DNA from: Nitrososphaerota archaeon
GTDB taxonomy: Archaea; Thermoproteota; Nitrososphaeria; Nitrososphaerales; Nitrosopumilaceae
NCBI GenBank assembly: GCA_026708305.1
Contig: JAPOVD010000007.1
Location: 1-64,000 of the forward strand
Length of the DNA stretch: 64,000 nucleotides
Direction of reading: 5' to 3'
Part shown: positions 61,993-64,000 of the stretch, piece by piece
How the letters are laid out: each line of letters opens with the position of its first letter
How positions within the stretch are numbered: the first letter of the stretch is position 1
Notes under the pieces: model-generated
The model's input: the letters and a program-made list of their open reading frames with translations, nothing else
Databases searched by the model: none
Told to the model about the DNA's origin: nothing
Position numbers and translations under genes: made by a program

Positions 61993-62346
61993 ATTTTATG
62001 ATATTGTTACACAAATAAAAAATTATTTGTTAATTAAATTTTTTAAATTAATATTTTTGTAATTCTTTCCATATATTTTTTATATATAATGTCATTAGGT
62101 CAAAATCTTTACCTATATTTATTTGATTTATTAAATAATAATTAATCTAATTAATTTTATATGCTAATTTTCATATTTTTGTGTTAGTTTATAAAATAAA
62201 ATGATTTTTGTCTAATAATTAATAATCTTTTTTAAAACATATGATTATAAACTTTGTTTTAAATTACATTTTGGTTGATTTATTTTTCAATTAATAATAT
62301 TCAAAATTGAACATGTTACATGGTTTTATTTATTGAAATCATGATC
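61993..62346. other. 354-bp AT-rich spacer without genes
   Basis: Runs almost wholly of A and T with short palindromes (TTAATTAA near 62030, TCAATT/AATTGA around 62290-62310). No frame longer than about 20 codons on either strand, no tRNA fold, no origin-type repeats that I can recognise. Probably holds the promoter of the 61648-61992 gene and the 3' end of UPF0147. Confidence 0.5.
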
Positions 62347-62616
62347 TCATTCTCTTATTCTTTCTAGTATTGAAACTGCTTGCCAGAGAGTAACTCGTAT
62401 GTGTGATGGTAAATTTGGATCTTGTGTAATTTCATCTAAAATGCTTATGGCATTAGCAGCTCGTACCGAAATTGGATCATTTTCACTAGCTAAATCATTT
62501 GTCAAGTCTGTTATGCTTTTCCTAATTGTTTTTGGCGCAGCAAAATTCATTGAAACTTGTTTTAATGTGGCTATGGCATCATGTAATGATTTTTGGTTTT
62601 GTTCATTTGTAGTCAT
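62347..62616 (-). CDS. UPF0147 family protein
   Basis: An 89-residue archaeal helical protein of unknown function. Matches the UPF0147 pattern in LKQVSMNFAAPKTIRKSITD, NDPISVRAANAISILDEITQ and the C-terminal LPSHIRVTLWQAVSILERI. It sits 20 bp downstream of the Rieske-type ferredoxin gene on the same strand. Confidence 0.9.
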   Translation of the reverse strand: MTTNEQNQKSLHDAIATLKQVSMNFAAPKTIRKSITDLTNDLASENDPISVRAANAISILDEITQDPNLPSHIRVTLWQAVSILERIRE

Positions 62617-62636
62617 GACTAACGTATTTTATCATA

Positions 62637-62945
62637 TCATAATTCTATAAAAATATCTTCTGATTCTAATTTTATTTTATATGATTTTAAATCATCTATT
62701 TTTGTGGGAAATTTCATTAATTTGCCAGTTTTATAATTAAATTTTGCTCCGTGCCAATCGCAAGTTATGGTATTCTTTTCTAGTTTTCCATCTGCTAAAC
62801 TTGCTCCAGCATGAGTACATGTATCATCTATTGCATAAAAATTACTGTCGTCATTGATTATTAGTATTTCATTTCCATTTATTCTTGTTTTATATGCATG
62901 TCCAGGTAGTATTTCTTTTATATTGCCTATTAATATCTTGCTCAT
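62637..62945 (-). CDS. Rieske-type [2Fe-2S] ferredoxin
   Basis: A 102-residue soluble Rieske ferredoxin (NirD/biphenyl-dioxygenase ferredoxin type). Cluster motifs CTHAGASLADG (~42-52) and CDWHGAKFNYKTGK (~61-74) give the C-x-H and C-x2-H ligands. No signal peptide, unlike the complex III Rieske at 48096. I start at the ATG at 62945; a TTG two codons upstream is open. Donor or acceptor partner not visible here. Confidence 0.88.
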   Translation of the reverse strand: MSKILIGNIKEILPGHAYKTRINGNEILIINDDSNFYAIDDTCTHAGASLADGKLEKNTITCDWHGAKFNYKTGKLMKFPTKIDDLKSYKIKLESEDIFIEL

Positions 62946-63024
62946 ATGCAATTGGTGAAATTAATGTTTAATAGTTTTTCTAATTTGTAAAAGATTGTTA
63001 TGATGATGAGTGTTGTTGGAAATA

Positions 63025-64000
63025 TTATTTATGACAGTATATTGCCATTATATCTGAATCCTTACGGCAATATCCAAATCTAATGAATTGTATCATTGAA
63101 TTATAATCTAATTTTAAATAATGAGTTTCAGTATATGCAGAAATTTCCACAAGGCTTTTTGGATTAAATTCGTCTTTGATAAAAATTTCTTTTGGAATTA
63201 ATATTTTTAATTTATGCATGTCATTTTCAGCTACCCATTGAATTTTTTTTATTTTATAATCTATTTCACTATTTGTAAATTCGCCATAAATGCAATTTGG
63301 TTCTATCTTTTTAATTTTTATACTTCCTAGATTTATTAACCATATTTTAGATTCTGGTTTCAGATTGGTAATATCTTCTTTTTCTACATAAAAAACTTCA
63401 TGTATTTTAATTGTTCTTTTTTCACTCTTATTTGGGTAATTCAGATGCTCTATCGTCTTAAACGGTATGTTTTTTATTATCATTTTTTTCTTTGATTTTA
63501 CCATATGTAATCTAATGCTCATTGGATCTATATTCTTTCTATTTATAGATTCTAAAACATCAAATGGCGCTAACGTGTTGGATTTAGTGAATCCTAACGA
63601 TATTATGAATTTTCTAATTGCAATTGGAAGTATACCTCGTCTTTTCATGGATCTTAATGTAGATAGTCTCGGATCATCATGACCTGATATTTTTTTTCCA
63701 TCTATTAATGATTTTATTTTTCTTTTTGATACTGGTATCCCCTTTAATTCCAATCTAGAAAATTCTAATACTTTTGGACTTCTCATTTTCAATGAATCTA
63801 GTATTTTATAATACAATTCGTTTCTTAACTCATATTCTTTTGATCTGAAAGCGTGAGTTATTCCATCGATACTATCTTCTATGGATGTAGAAAAATCATA
63901 GCTTGGCCACACTTTATATTTGGTTTTTAGAGTGGGATGACTTGTATTTATTATACGAAATAAAACAGGATCTCTCATCACAGTATTATTTGATTCCATG
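63025..64000 (-). CDS. gltX: Glutamyl-tRNA synthetase, C-terminal part (gene runs off the right edge)
   Basis: The 3' ~324 codons of an archaeal class I GluRS. The catalytic HIGH region lies outside the window. Visible: RIINTSHPTLKTKYKVWPSY and DFSTSIEDSIDGITHAFRSKE of the second half of the active site, LKGIPVSKRKIKSLIDGKK holding the KMSKS-like VSKRK loop, HDDPRLSTLRSMKRRGILPI, and the beta-barrel anticodon-binding domain of the GlnRS-like (archaeal/eukaryal) type. Likely non-discriminating, charging tRNA-Gln too; no GatDE/GatCAB gene is in the window. Confidence 0.95.
   Translation of the reverse strand, partial: MESNNTVMRDPVLFRIINTSHPTLKTKYKVWPSYDFSTSIEDSIDGITHAFRSKEYELRNELYYKILDSLKMRSPKVLEFSRLELKGIPVSKRKIKSLIDGKKISGHDDPRLSTLRSMKRRGILPIAIRKFIISLGFTKSNTLAPFDVLESINRKNIDPMSIRLHMVKSKKKMIIKNIPFKTIEHLNYPNKSEKRTIKIHEVFYVEKEDITNLKPESKIWLINLGSIKIKKIEPNCIYGEFTNSEIDYKIKKIQWVAENDMHKLKILIPKEIFIKDEFNPKSLVEISAYTETHYLKLDYNSMIQFIRFGYCRKDSDIMAIYCHK

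Noticed and set aside
61993-62346. Replication origin in the AT-rich spacer
   Set aside because: No cdc6/orc1 gene nearby and no recognisable origin-recognition-box repeats; AT-richness alone is not enough here.

Overview
The window is a compact, very AT-rich stretch of an archaeal chromosome (roughly 30% G+C or less by eye). Its gene content points to an ammonia-oxidising Nitrososphaerota (Thaumarchaeota) archaeon of the Nitrosopumilus type. The pointers are a ~1690-residue Nitrosopumilus-style S-layer protein, a Rieske/cytochrome b pair followed by a membrane-anchored plastocyanin-like cupredoxin, TFE, a thermosome, KEOPS parts, tgtA/taw1/trm56/tiaS tRNA modification genes, CobY-type cobalamin assembly, a class II-looking HMG-CoA reductase and several small proteins of a kind typical of this phylum. 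No amo genes, rRNA, CRISPR array, IS element, prophage or integrase gene is visible. The region reads as core chromosome. Many genes start with TTG or GTG, overlap by 4 to 20 bp, or have a TATA box 24-31 bp before the start codon, as expected for leaderless archaeal mRNAs.

Layout. 1-2205: archaeal riboflavin/F420 precursor genes (GTP cyclohydrolase III, a TRZ/ATZ-type amidohydrolase, ArfC-type reductase). 2186-5991: tfe, trm56, a PhoU-like regulator, PUA protein plus NAC, a coiled-coil protein and a small zinc protein. 6007-9836: a small unknown gene, UbiD-family decarboxylase, heme O synthase, aspartate-semialdehyde dehydrogenase. 9925-14100: cobalamin late-pathway operon (CobD-like decarboxylase, CbiP without its amidotransferase domain, CbiB, CobS, CobY). 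14070-18037: S27e, L44e, adenine deaminase, thermosome, then a 240-bp spacer with nested inverted repeats. 18277-23966: guaA, pterin/folate genes (MptE-like, DHPS), guaB and two unknowns. 23958-27753: pheA, csl4, dph2, tiaS. 27759-27861: initiator tRNA with an anticodon-loop intron and an over-long D-arm.

27960-30268: secreted sugar dehydrogenase-like protein and HMG-CoA reductase. 30279-37561: a nearly complete histidine operon, hisG-D-C-HAD-B-H-A-F-I, without hisE. 37563-41734: a small membrane-anchored protein, threonine synthase, a MoaD-E1 fusion, PGI/PMI. 41752-47926: S-layer gene with a palindromic promoter element, followed by a protein with the architecture of an S-layer membrane anchor. 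48096-50603: complex III module and cupredoxin. 50600-53965: tRNA-Arg, OGG-type glycosylase, beta-CASP nuclease, ferredoxin. 53988-60303: tgtA, fap7/AK6, YchF-like GTPase, kae1, a PH-like protein, bud32, taw1. 60360-64000: CorA-like transporter, a 29-residue membrane microprotein, tRNA-His, UPF0147, Rieske-type ferredoxin and the 3' part of gltX.

The most interesting leads are: the amidohydrolase placed between riboflavin/F420 genes where an archaeal step is still unassigned; the ubiquitin-like/E1 fusion; the SlaB-like candidate behind the S-layer gene; CbiP without a glutaminase; the intron-rich initiator tRNA; the microprotein; and the structured spacer after the thermosome gene.
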